Assembly: GCF_018205345.1 (NCBI RefSeq)
Contig: NZ_JADRHM010000024.1
Span: forward strand, 1 to 32,253
Reading direction: 5' to 3'
Source: Fusobacterium sp. DD2
GTDB lineage: Bacteria; Fusobacteriota; Fusobacteriia; Fusobacteriales; Fusobacteriaceae
DNA: 32,253 nucleotides
How positions within the stretch are numbered: the first letter of the stretch is position 1; the number at the start of each line of letters is the position of its first letter. Positions 1-6,419 of this stretch are shown piece by piece. The position numbers and the translations under genes were made by a program. The notes under the pieces are model-generated. The model had not been told where the DNA came from. It saw nothing but the letters and a program-made list of their open reading frames with translations, and did no database searches.

Positions 1-30
1 TTTTAAGTTCATTGTCTCGCTCTCGCGAAC

Positions 31-90
31 AGAATATATAATAACATAATTTTTGAAACACGTCAATAGCTTTTTTTATTTTTTTGTTTT
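31..90 (-). promoter_or_regulatory. Strong leftward promoter with A-tract upstream element, probably for a stable RNA operon
   Basis: On the minus strand, -35 TTGACG (61-66), a 17-base spacer and -10 TATTAT (38-43), preceded by TGT, which makes an extended -10. Directly upstream (67-90) are A-tracts that resemble an UP element. The predicted RNA begins near 31 and quickly forms UCGC-GAGA-GCGA, a four-base-pair stem with a GNRA tetraloop. It then reads AATGAAC, which resembles the conserved leader element before 16S rRNA in low-GC bacteria. The promoter match is direct; the rRNA assignment is an inference because the transcribed unit lies outside the window. Confidence 0.65.
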
Positions 91-95
91 ATAAA

Positions 96-986
96 CTATA
101 ATCTTCTATATTTCTTTTTTATTTCTCTATCTCCGTTTAATACTAAATCTATCTCTTTTAACATTTTTTCCTTATCATATGGTAATGTTCCTGCTAAATT
201 TAAATAGTTAGATGCATGATTTGCTCTAAATACAATTTCTTTATCACAGTGAATATTTTCAATAATAGTTCTAATCTCTTTTAAAATTTCCACTGAAGAA
301 GCTTCTTTAAATTTTCCCTCTTTCATAAGATTATATATTTCACAGCCAGGACTGATAATAAGAGTTAAGACACCTAGAAAATCTGGTTTTATTTCACTTA
401 CTATTTTTCCACTGTTTATAGCATGATTCCACCAATCTTCCTGTCCATTTATACCTACTATTAAAGTTGCTGACAGTTTAAAACCTGCTTTTTTTATTCT
501 TTTTCCTACTTCTGCCATTCCATTTGAATCAACATCTTTATGTATCTTTCTAAGTGTTTCACTGTCACCACTTTCTATCCCTAAATATACAAGCGATATA
601 CCACTATCTCTTATATCCTTTAACTCCTCATCACTTTTTTCAATAATAGATTTTGGCGAAGCATAAACAGATATTCTTTCACACTCAGGAAATACTTCTC
701 TTATATATTTAACTGTTCTTATTAAATGATCTGTTGGAACACTCATGGCGTCTCCATCAGCTATAAAAATCCGTCTCACAAATGAAAGGTTCTCCCTAAA
801 AAGATCAATATCTCTCTTTATCTCTTCAAATGATTTTATATAATATTTCTTTCTTTTATACATAGTACAAAAACTACATTTATTGTGTGAGCAGCCAAAC
901 GTAAGCTGTAAGATTAATGAATAAGCTTCAGAAGGCGGTCTGTAAAGTGGCTCTGAATATTCTGGTAGTCTATCATAATTAAACAT
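96..986 (-). CDS. Radical SAM protein (COG1032-like)
   Basis: A 296-residue radical SAM enzyme. The cysteine cluster near residues 32-40 reads CSHNKCSFC, spaced CX4CX2C rather than the textbook CX3CX2C; from memory this spacing is typical of a COG1032-like subgroup with a following MY motif. The DGD motif (IADGDAM), GIESG and a later TLIVG segment fit the SAM-binding TIM barrel. No B12-binding or extra iron-sulfur domain is visible, and the substrate is unknown. A longer frame reaches an ATG at 1013, but AGGGGGA sits nine bases before the ATG at 984-986, so the shorter start is preferred. The gene is probably transcribed alone: a terminator-like structure lies upstream, and the stop codon is only 30 bases from the next leftward promoter. 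Confidence 0.85.
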   Translation of the reverse strand: MFNYDRLPEYSEPLYRPPSEAYSLILQLTFGCSHNKCSFCTMYKRKKYYIKSFEEIKRDIDLFRENLSFVRRIFIADGDAMSVPTDHLIRTVKYIREVFPECERISVYASPKSIIEKSDEELKDIRDSGISLVYLGIESGDSETLRKIHKDVDSNGMAEVGKRIKKAGFKLSATLIVGINGQEDWWNHAINSGKIVSEIKPDFLGVLTLIISPGCEIYNLMKEGKFKEASSVEILKEIRTIIENIHCDKEIVFRANHASNYLNLAGTLPYDKEKMLKEIDLVLNGDREIKKKYRRL

Positions 987-1061
987 ATACTTAAATCCCC
1001 CTGTTAAATTCAATTTATTTCATATACTATCATACAAACCAATAAAAAAATAGCATAAAAA

Positions 1062-1164
1062 AAGAGCTGTTGCAAACTTGTAAAATATAAAATCCTCTTA
1101 GCTATAATTTTTTTTAATGCCAAGTATTTGATTTGTACATATTTAGAAATGCAACAGCCCTCTT
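1062..1164 (-). terminator. Long-loop inverted repeat, probable terminator of the downstream lipoprotein gene (or small mobile remnant)
   Basis: The arms are AAGAGCTGTTGCA (1062-1074) and its near reverse complement (1150-1164), which differs by two extra bases. They enclose about 75 bases. Read on the minus strand the right-hand arm is followed by seven T's, as in an intrinsic terminator, and it begins nine bases after the stop of the lipoprotein gene at 1173. The very long loop is unusual for a terminator and would also suit a miniature inverted-repeat element. Confidence 0.5.
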
Positions 1165-1172
1165 AAATAATA

Positions 1173-1523
1173 CTATTTAATTACAGATACCTGAATCTCT
1201 TTTCCATCTAAAACTAAAATTCCTTCATCTCTTTTAAAATGGATTTCAGCTTTTTCTGTATCTCCAACTAATCTCATACCTGAGGCACAAATTGCTCTAT
1301 GCATATCTATTTTCTTATCTCCAACTGTCAATACCCCTGTTTCATATAAATTTGATGATTCAAGAGTTACAACCTGATTATTGTCTTCTCTTTTAAAGCT
1401 TACCATATCTTTTTGAACTGGAACTTTTTCCTCAATTTTTACATTATCTTTTTTTTCAATTTCAGCAGATGTACATCCTATAAGTACTCCTAATAATCCC
1501 AAAGTTACTAAAAATTTTTTCAT
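1173..1523 (-). CDS. Small lipoprotein, possible MliC-type lysozyme inhibitor
   Basis: A 116-residue protein with a lipoprotein signal: basic MKK start, hydrophobic stretch and lipobox LIGC with the lipidated cysteine at 17. After a charged linker, residues about 47-116 form a small beta-rich domain with the segment AICASGMRL followed by a short EIHFKRDEGILVLDG strand pair. This resembles the SGxRY motif and strand layout of the MliC/PliC family, which are anchored inhibitors of C-type lysozyme; the expected aromatic residue is leucine here, so the match is partial. AGGAGG lies seven bases before the ATG. If the assignment is right, it would protect peptidoglycan from host lysozyme. Otherwise it is an uncharacterised lipoprotein. 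Confidence 0.6.
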   Translation of the reverse strand: MKKFLVTLGLLGVLIGCTSAEIEKKDNVKIEEKVPVQKDMVSFKREDNNQVVTLESSNLYETGVLTVGDKKIDMHRAICASGMRLVGDTEKAEIHFKRDEGILVLDGKEIQVSVIK

Positions 1524-1603
1524 AACATTTCCTCCTATACTAAAATAAGCATCTTAATAGGAAGATACAACATTTTTTCACTATTTGCAATACTAAACAT
1601 TAA

Positions 1604-2080
1604 TTACTTCAATACTTTTTTACATTCCTCTATATATTCTTCTATATCCTCTTCATATTCTTTTTCAGCTTCATTCATTTTTTCGTTTATTACTTCATCT
1701 CGAAACTTTTTGAAAGTGTATTTATCTTTTCCAAACTTCCCTTTTATATCCATATGAGAGGTTGAATAGGAATCTCCTTTTTTCTCAACTGGAATGTCAA
1801 CCTTTGCTCCATTATAATTTAAACTTACTATCTTAGTATTATCATCTATTTTCCCAGTTATACTATATTCAATATTAGAAGCAATCTCCTTAAAACTATC
1901 TCCAGTAAGTTTATGAATAAAATAAACACCTACATCCTCAACTGTTTCTAAAGTCCTATCTGAAATCTCTATACAGTTATCTAAGCTCATCTTCTTTGTT
2001 GCTTCAATATATTTCCCATTATTATCCCCACATCCAAGCAATGATAAAATCAAGATACAATACATCAGCAATTTTTTCAC
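1604..2080 (-). CDS. Hypothetical lipoprotein with acidic coiled tail
   Basis: A 158-residue protein with a lipoprotein signal peptide and lipobox SLLGC (cysteine 17). The middle, residues 45-115, looks beta-rich. The last 35 residues are strongly charged, with repeated E and K in a pattern compatible with a helix. I do not recognise the family. The start is GTG at 2080, with GGGGGGA five bases upstream; the overlapping ATG one base earlier hits a stop at once. A consensus promoter lies just upstream, so the gene probably heads its own transcript, possibly reading on into the next lipoprotein gene 80 bases away. Function unknown; an envelope location is the only safe inference. Confidence 0.7.
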   Translation of the reverse strand: MKKLLMYCILILSLLGCGDNNGKYIEATKKMSLDNCIEISDRTLETVEDVGVYFIHKLTGDSFKEIASNIEYSITGKIDDNTKIVSLNYNGAKVDIPVEKKGDSYSTSHMDIKGKFGKDKYTFKKFRDEVINEKMNEAEKEYEEDIEEYIEECKKVLK

Positions 2081-2107
2081 ATAATCCCCCCTTTATTCTT
2101 TAATTAC

Positions 2108-2137
2108 ATTATAGGCAATATATGAGTCCCTTGTCAA
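2108..2137 (-). promoter_or_regulatory. Sigma-70-type promoter for the GTG-start lipoprotein gene
   Basis: On the minus strand, a perfect -35 TTGACA (2132-2137), an 18-base spacer and a perfect -10 TATAAT (2108-2113). Transcription would begin about 20 bases before the GTG start at 2080. Confidence 0.75.
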
Positions 2138-2274
2138 TTTTACATGTTAGTAGTTTTTCAATGTTTTTATTTTTTATTCTGCCACATTTCATATAAACCC
2201 TTATAACTATTGATAACAGCCATGTTATGCATACACATTTTTAAATTTTTCTTAATATTTTCATAAAAAAAAGG

Positions 2275-2303
2275 TTGACAGTTATTTTTTTTTATGATAG
2301 TAT
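2275..2303 (+). promoter_or_regulatory. Promoter of the tRNA-Pro/tRNA-Gln operon
   Basis: -35 TTGACA (2275-2280), a 17-base T-rich spacer and -10 TAGTAT (2298-2303) preceded by TGA. The predicted start near 2310 is about 12 bases before the first tRNA. Confidence 0.8.
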
Positions 2304-2321
2304 ATTTCTTGTCAATGAGGA

Positions 2322-2398
2322 CGGAATATAGCGCAGTCCGGTAGCGCACCTGCCTTGGGAGCAGGGGGCCGCAAGTTCGATTCTTGCTATTCCGACCA
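2322..2398 (+). tRNA. tRNA-Pro (anticodon UGG)
   Basis: A 77-base cloverleaf. The acceptor stem pairs CGGAATA with TATTCCG. The anticodon stem CCTGC/GCAGG encloses a seven-base loop with TGG at the anticodon. The T-loop reads GTTCGATTC. The discriminator A and CCA are encoded (2395-2398). UGG can read all four proline codons by wobble. Confidence 0.95.
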
Positions 2399-2404
2399 TT
2401 GTAT

Positions 2405-2479
2405 TGGGCTGTCGCCAAGCGGTAAGGCAACGGACTTTGACTCCGTTATGCGTTGGTTCGAATCCAGCCAGCCCAGCCA
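2405..2479 (+). tRNA. tRNA-Gln (anticodon UUG)
   Basis: A 75-base cloverleaf. The acceptor stem pairs TGGGCTG with CAGCCCA. The anticodon stem ACGGA/TCCGT has TTG in the loop, and the T-loop is GGTTCGAATCC. CCA is encoded at 2477-2479. It lies six bases after tRNA-Pro, so both probably come from one precursor. Confidence 0.95.
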
Positions 2480-2490
2480 TTTTGATAATT

Positions 2491-2516
2491 ACCAACCTAA
2501 CAGGTTGGTTTTTTTA
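2491..2516 (+). terminator. Intrinsic terminator of the tRNA operon
   Basis: ACCAACCT (2491-2498), loop AAC, AGGTTGGT (2502-2509), then a run of T's. A perfect eight-base-pair stem 12 bases after tRNA-Gln. Confidence 0.92.
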
Positions 2517-2556
2517 TTTTTTGTGTATTTTATAAAAATTTATAGTATTCATTTTA

Positions 2557-2585
2557 TTTAATTTTAAATCATTTTATGTTATAAT
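2557..2585 (+). promoter_or_regulatory. Extended -10 promoter for the glycosyltransferase/deacetylase-coaX operon
   Basis: TGT followed by a perfect TATAAT (2580-2585) gives an extended -10. The -35 region TTTAAT (2557-2562), 17 bases upstream, is weak. The predicted start near 2592 puts the 28-bp palindrome within the 5' untranslated leader. Confidence 0.6.
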
Positions 2586-2614
2586 GAACAAAGAAAAGAT
2601 AGCATTTAATATAA

Positions 2615-2642
2615 TATTATCTCATATATATATGAGATAATA
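2615..2642. repeat. Perfect 28-bp palindrome before a start codon
   Basis: Left half TATTATCTCATATA (2615-2628) and right half TATATGAGATAATA (2629-2642) are exact reverse complements with no spacer. It ends three bases before the ribosome binding site GGAGG and 16 bases before the ATG at 2659. It could be an operator for a dimeric regulator, or an mRNA hairpin affecting translation. There is no T-run after it, so a terminator is unlikely. Confidence 0.8.
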
Positions 2643-2658
2643 ATTTGGAGGAAAATAT

Positions 2659-4464
2659 ATGAATATACTTATGGCACTATCTCAGCTTGAAGTTACTGGA
2701 GCAGAGGTTTATGCTGTCACTTTGAGTAATGAACTCATACAACGTGGACATAACATAACTATTGTCTCTGATACTTTAACTAAAAAAACAGATGCCAATT
2801 ACATAAAAATAGAATTTAATAAAAGGGGATTACTTGAAAGAGTAAAACAGGTTAAAACTTTGCTCAGAATAATTAAGGAAAAAGATATCCATGTAGTTCA
2901 TGCACATTCAAGAGCCTCTTCATGGAGCTGTGAAATTGCATGTAAGATAGCTGGAATTCCGCTTATAACTACAACTCATGGAAGACAGCCTGTTCATTTA
3001 AGCAGAAAGATTTTCAAAGCTTTTGGAGTTAAAACAATAGCAGTATGTGAAAATATTAAAAAACATCTTATAGATGAATTAGGTGTAAAAGAAGATAAAA
3101 TACTTGTTTTAAGAAATCCTATTAACAGCTCTCTTTACTCTTTTAACTATAGAGAGCCTGGAGAAATTAAAACTATCTCTATAATAGGAAGACTCTCTGG
3201 TCCTAAAGGTGAAGTTACATATAAAGCTGTAGAAAAACTTTCTCAGTTAAAAGATGTAATCATCCAAATTATCGGTGGAAAAGAGCTTCCTCCTAAATTT
3301 GAAAAATTTAAAAATAATGACAAAATTAAATTTTTAGGTTATATTAATGATGTACCAGAAAAAATTAAAAATTCTGATTTAATAATTGGAGCAGGAAGAG
3401 TTGCAGTAGAAGCAATCCTTTCAGGTAAACCTCTTATAGCAATTGGAGAAGCAGAATATGTAGGACTTATCACTTCAGATAATATTGGAAAAGCACTAAA
3501 ATCAAATTTTGGAGACATCAATTATAAAAATGAAGAAAATTTCAACTGGAATAAGCTTTTATATGATGTTGAACATGGATTTATTATGCCTGAAGAAAAA
3601 CTCTTAAAATTGAGAGAAACCATAAAAACAGAATTTGGTCTAAATGCAATTACAGATAAATTGGAAAAAATATACGATAAGGAATATGTATTAAAGAAAC
3701 GATATGATATCCCTGTTATCATGTATCACAGAGTGATTAAAGATAAAAGTGAAGGTGGGGTACATGGTATCTATGTAACTATTGAAGATTTTGAAAAACA
3801 TCTTAAATATTTAAAGGATAACAACTATCAGACAGTTACTTTTAAAGATTTAGCTAATAATGGATATAAACATCGTTTTGACAGAGGGAATAAATTCGTC
3901 ATTCTTACTTTTGATGATGGTTATGAGGATAACTATAAATATGCGTTTCCTCTTCTGAAAAAATATGGATTTAAATCTGTCATTTATCTCCTATCACATC
4001 TTGACTATAATAAATGGGATGTGGATGTTAAAGAAAATCCTGAAAAGAAATTTAAACTTATGGATTATAAAATGATAAAAGAGATGGAAGAGTATGGAAT
4101 TGAATTTGGTGGACATACTAAAACTCACCAAAAACTTGCTGAACTTTCATTTGATGAAGCAGCTGAGGAGATTTATGAAAATAAAGTTGCTCTTGAAGAA
4201 AAACTTGGTCATCCACTTATATCTTTTGCATACCCATATGGTAGCTTAAATAAAAATGCTAAAACACTTGCAGAAAATTGTGGTTACCAGTTTGCTGTAG
4301 CAACAGACTCTGGAGATGTATGTTTTTCTACTGACCTATTTCAAATTAGAAGAATTGGAATTTTCTCAACTAACAGTTTCTTAACATTTAAGAGAAAGGT
4401 TTCTGGAAAATATAACTTTATTAAAATAAGAAGAGAAGAAAAAGAAAGAAAAAAGCAAAAATAA
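2659..4464 (+). CDS. Glycosyltransferase (GT4-like) fused to NodB-type polysaccharide deacetylase
   Basis: A 601-residue, two-domain cytoplasmic protein. Residues 1-340 are a GT-B glycosyltransferase: an N-terminal Rossmann strand followed by TGAEVY, THG (107-109), a mid-domain strand with GRLSGPKGE (178-186) and EAILSGKPLI (251-260) for donor binding. Residues 350-575 are a NodB-homology domain: MYHRV at 355, TFDDGY (417-422) with the metal/catalytic aspartates, the H-x3-H metal pair H486/H490, and AYPYG (524-528). A basic tail follows. No signal peptide or membrane segment is seen, so any deacetylation would be cytoplasmic. This points to assembly of an N-acetyl-hexosamine-containing glycan or lipid-linked sugar, but the substrate is unknown. 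coaX follows 13 bases later. Confidence 0.9.
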   Translation: MNILMALSQLEVTGAEVYAVTLSNELIQRGHNITIVSDTLTKKTDANYIKIEFNKRGLLERVKQVKTLLRIIKEKDIHVVHAHSRASSWSCEIACKIAGIPLITTTHGRQPVHLSRKIFKAFGVKTIAVCENIKKHLIDELGVKEDKILVLRNPINSSLYSFNYREPGEIKTISIIGRLSGPKGEVTYKAVEKLSQLKDVIIQIIGGKELPPKFEKFKNNDKIKFLGYINDVPEKIKNSDLIIGAGRVAVEAILSGKPLIAIGEAEYVGLITSDNIGKALKSNFGDINYKNEENFNWNKLLYDVEHGFIMPEEKLLKLRETIKTEFGLNAITDKLEKIYDKEYVLKKRYDIPVIMYHRVIKDKSEGGVHGIYVTIEDFEKHLKYLKDNNYQTVTFKDLANNGYKHRFDRGNKFVILTFDDGYEDNYKYAFPLLKKYGFKSVIYLLSHLDYNKWDVDVKENPEKKFKLMDYKMIKEMEEYGIEFGGHTKTHQKLAELSFDEAAEEIYENKVALEEKLGHPLISFAYPYGSLNKNAKTLAENCGYQFAVATDSGDVCFSTDLFQIRRIGIFSTNSFLTFKRKVSGKYNFIKIRREEKERKKQK

Positions 4465-4477
4465 AAGAAGGGGTATT

Positions 4478-5260
4478 ATGTTTATTACAGTAGATATAGG
4501 AAATACACATGTGGTAACAGGAATTGTTACTGATTCAGGAGAAATAAAAAGTACATTCAGAGTAGCAACTCAAAATCTTTTAACAGAGGATGAATATTTC
4601 GCTTATTTAAAAAACAATCTAGATTTTAACAATATTGATATTAACGATATAGAAGATGTTTTGGTTTCATCTGTTGTGCCAAATCTAAATTCAATATTTG
4701 ATTATTTTGGAAAAAAATACTTTAATCTTATTCCATTAAAGATAGATACATCACTTGATTTGCCATTCACTTTTGCCAAACATGTTAACTCAACAGGATT
4801 TGGAGCAGATAGAATTATAAATATAGTACAGGCAATAAAAGAGTATCCAAATAAAAATCTTATTATATTTGACCTTGGTACTGCAACAACTTATGAAGTT
4901 ATCAAAAACAACGAATATATTGGTGGAGGAATTTTTCCAGGTATAGAAATGAGTTTAAATGCTCTTTTTGGAAGTACTGCAAAACTACCAAAGATACCAT
5001 TTGCAAAACCTAAAACTATTTTAGGATATGATATATCATCAGCAATACAAGGTGGTATTTACTATGGTTATTTGGGACAATTAAAAGAGATTATTAAAAC
5101 AATTAAAGAAGAAGCAGGAGATGACTTCCTTGTAATAGCAACAGGAGGTCTTGGAAAACTTGTTTCTGCTCAATTAGAAGAGATAAATATCTATGATCCA
5201 AATCTTGGATTAAAAGGTTTATTCTCTCTTTATATAAGAAATAAAGATAAAAAAAGATAA
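4478..5260 (+). CDS. coaX: Type III pantothenate kinase
   Basis: A 260-residue cytoplasmic kinase catalysing the first step of coenzyme A synthesis, pantothenate to 4'-phosphopantothenate. The N-terminal phosphate-1 motif DIGNTH (residues 5-10) and the GADR motif (TGFGADRI) are present, followed by FDLGTATTYEVI, which carries the catalytic-site aspartate, and GGGIFPGIEMSL. This is the ASKHA-fold CoaX class, which is not feedback-inhibited by CoA. AAGGGG precedes the ATG by five bases. The gene is transcribed with the upstream glycosyltransferase/deacetylase gene, with no evident functional link, and ends at a bidirectional terminator. Confidence 0.95.
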   Translation: MFITVDIGNTHVVTGIVTDSGEIKSTFRVATQNLLTEDEYFAYLKNNLDFNNIDINDIEDVLVSSVVPNLNSIFDYFGKKYFNLIPLKIDTSLDLPFTFAKHVNSTGFGADRIINIVQAIKEYPNKNLIIFDLGTATTYEVIKNNEYIGGGIFPGIEMSLNALFGSTAKLPKIPFAKPKTILGYDISSAIQGGIYYGYLGQLKEIIKTIKEEAGDDFLVIATGGLGKLVSAQLEEINIYDPNLGLKGLFSLYIRNKDKKR

Positions 5261-5274
5261 AATTAATAAAAAAG

Positions 5275-5309
5275 TGCTGATAGCAATAATTATTGCCATC
5301 AGCATTTTT
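5275..5309. terminator. Bidirectional intrinsic terminator between coaX and the M42 peptidase gene
   Basis: TGCTGAT (5275-5281) pairs with ATCAGCA (5298-5304), and GCAAT pairs with ATTGC, around an AATT loop and one A/C mismatch. T's follow on the plus strand, and a run of A's precedes it, so it can end transcription from both convergent genes. Confidence 0.85.
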
Positions 5310-5333
5310 ATTTTACTCTATTTTACATTCCTC

Positions 5334-6404
5334 TTAGAAGCTTTTAATAGTGTCACTATCTAATTCTTCAATTATTGCCATAGCAAGGTCTATAGCTGAC
5401 TGTAAATCTTCTACAGCAGCATATGAATAGTGCGTATGGGCATATCTTGTAGGTATTCCAAGTACAAGTACAGGTATACCTGTTTCAGATAGATGATATT
5501 TTCCTCCATTTGTTGATCCTTTTTCCCTTGCAATGACCTGATATTTTATCCCTTTTTTGTCTGCAATCTTTTTAGCATATCTTAAAACTCTTGGATTTGA
5601 AATCATAGCACCATCAATAGCACGAAGCTGAACTCCTTTTTTTAGTGCTCCATGAGCTGAAAATTCGTCTCTAAAACTATCATCTGCTGGAGAACCTTCA
5701 AAAACCATTACAAAGTCAGGTTTTACCTTATAAGCTGCAACTTGTGCCCCTCTTAATCCAACTTCTTCCTGAGATGCAAACATTCCAACTACATTACAAT
5801 TTTTCTTTTTTCCTTTTAGTTTATTTAAAACTGTTGTAACTGCAACGCATCCAAGTCTGTTGTCAAAAGCTTTACCTCTCATAACATCAATCTTTTCATC
5901 ATAGAAAAATTTAACATCTGGAACTATTGGGTTACCAACTTCAACACCATATAATTTAACTGTTTCATCATAACTGCTTGTTCCTAAATCTATTGTTAAT
6001 TCTGATAATTTAGGAAGTCTATTTCTTTCCTCTTCAGTCATAAAATGAGGCGGCTTAGAGTTAACAGTTCCAACATACTTTTCTCCCTTTTCATTTTGAA
6101 GAATTACACTACTTGCAGGTATATTTCCAACATGCCAACCACCAAGTTGTAAAAATGATAAACTTCCATTTCTATTTATATTTTCTACTATAAATCCAAC
6201 CTCATCAGTATGGCAATCTAAACCTATAGTCGGTTTGTTATTATCTCTTTCTTTAAGTCCTGCATATAGGTTATTAATAGAATCTCTTTCAAGACTTATA
6301 AAATCAAGATGCTTTTTAATACTTTCAATAACTTCATCCTCATAACCAGGTGCCCCAAAAAGATTACTATACTCTTCTGCTAATTTTATCAGTTCCTTTT
6401 TCAT
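5334..6404 (-). CDS. M42 family metallo-aminopeptidase
   Basis: A 356-residue cytoplasmic dinuclear-zinc aminopeptidase of the M42 (PepA/FrvX/tetrahedral aminopeptidase) family. The expected ligands are visible: H65 and D67 in HTDEVG, bridging D181 in FDNRLG, catalytic E213 and metal ligand E214 in QEEVGLRGA, an acidic ligand near E236 (FEGSP), and H323 in RYAHTHYSY. The length is normal for the family, and members usually form dodecameric tetrahedra. It starts 15 bases after a peptide-type substrate-binding protein gene in the same transcript (GGAGG before the ATG), so it probably trims imported peptides. Annotation as endoglucanase, common in this family, would be misleading. Confidence 0.92.
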   Translation of the reverse strand: MKKELIKLAEEYSNLFGAPGYEDEVIESIKKHLDFISLERDSINNLYAGLKERDNNKPTIGLDCHTDEVGFIVENINRNGSLSFLQLGGWHVGNIPASSVILQNEKGEKYVGTVNSKPPHFMTEEERNRLPKLSELTIDLGTSSYDETVKLYGVEVGNPIVPDVKFFYDEKIDVMRGKAFDNRLGCVAVTTVLNKLKGKKKNCNVVGMFASQEEVGLRGAQVAAYKVKPDFVMVFEGSPADDSFRDEFSAHGALKKGVQLRAIDGAMISNPRVLRYAKKIADKKGIKYQVIAREKGSTNGGKYHLSETGIPVLVLGIPTRYAHTHYSYAAVEDLQSAIDLAMAIIEELDSDTIKSF

Positions 6405-6419
6405 CTATCTTTCCTCCAA

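Noticed and set aside
2167-2561. Reading frames on both strands across the tRNA pair
   Set aside because: They overlap two clear tRNA genes, have no convincing ribosome binding site, and encode proteins with no recognisable features.
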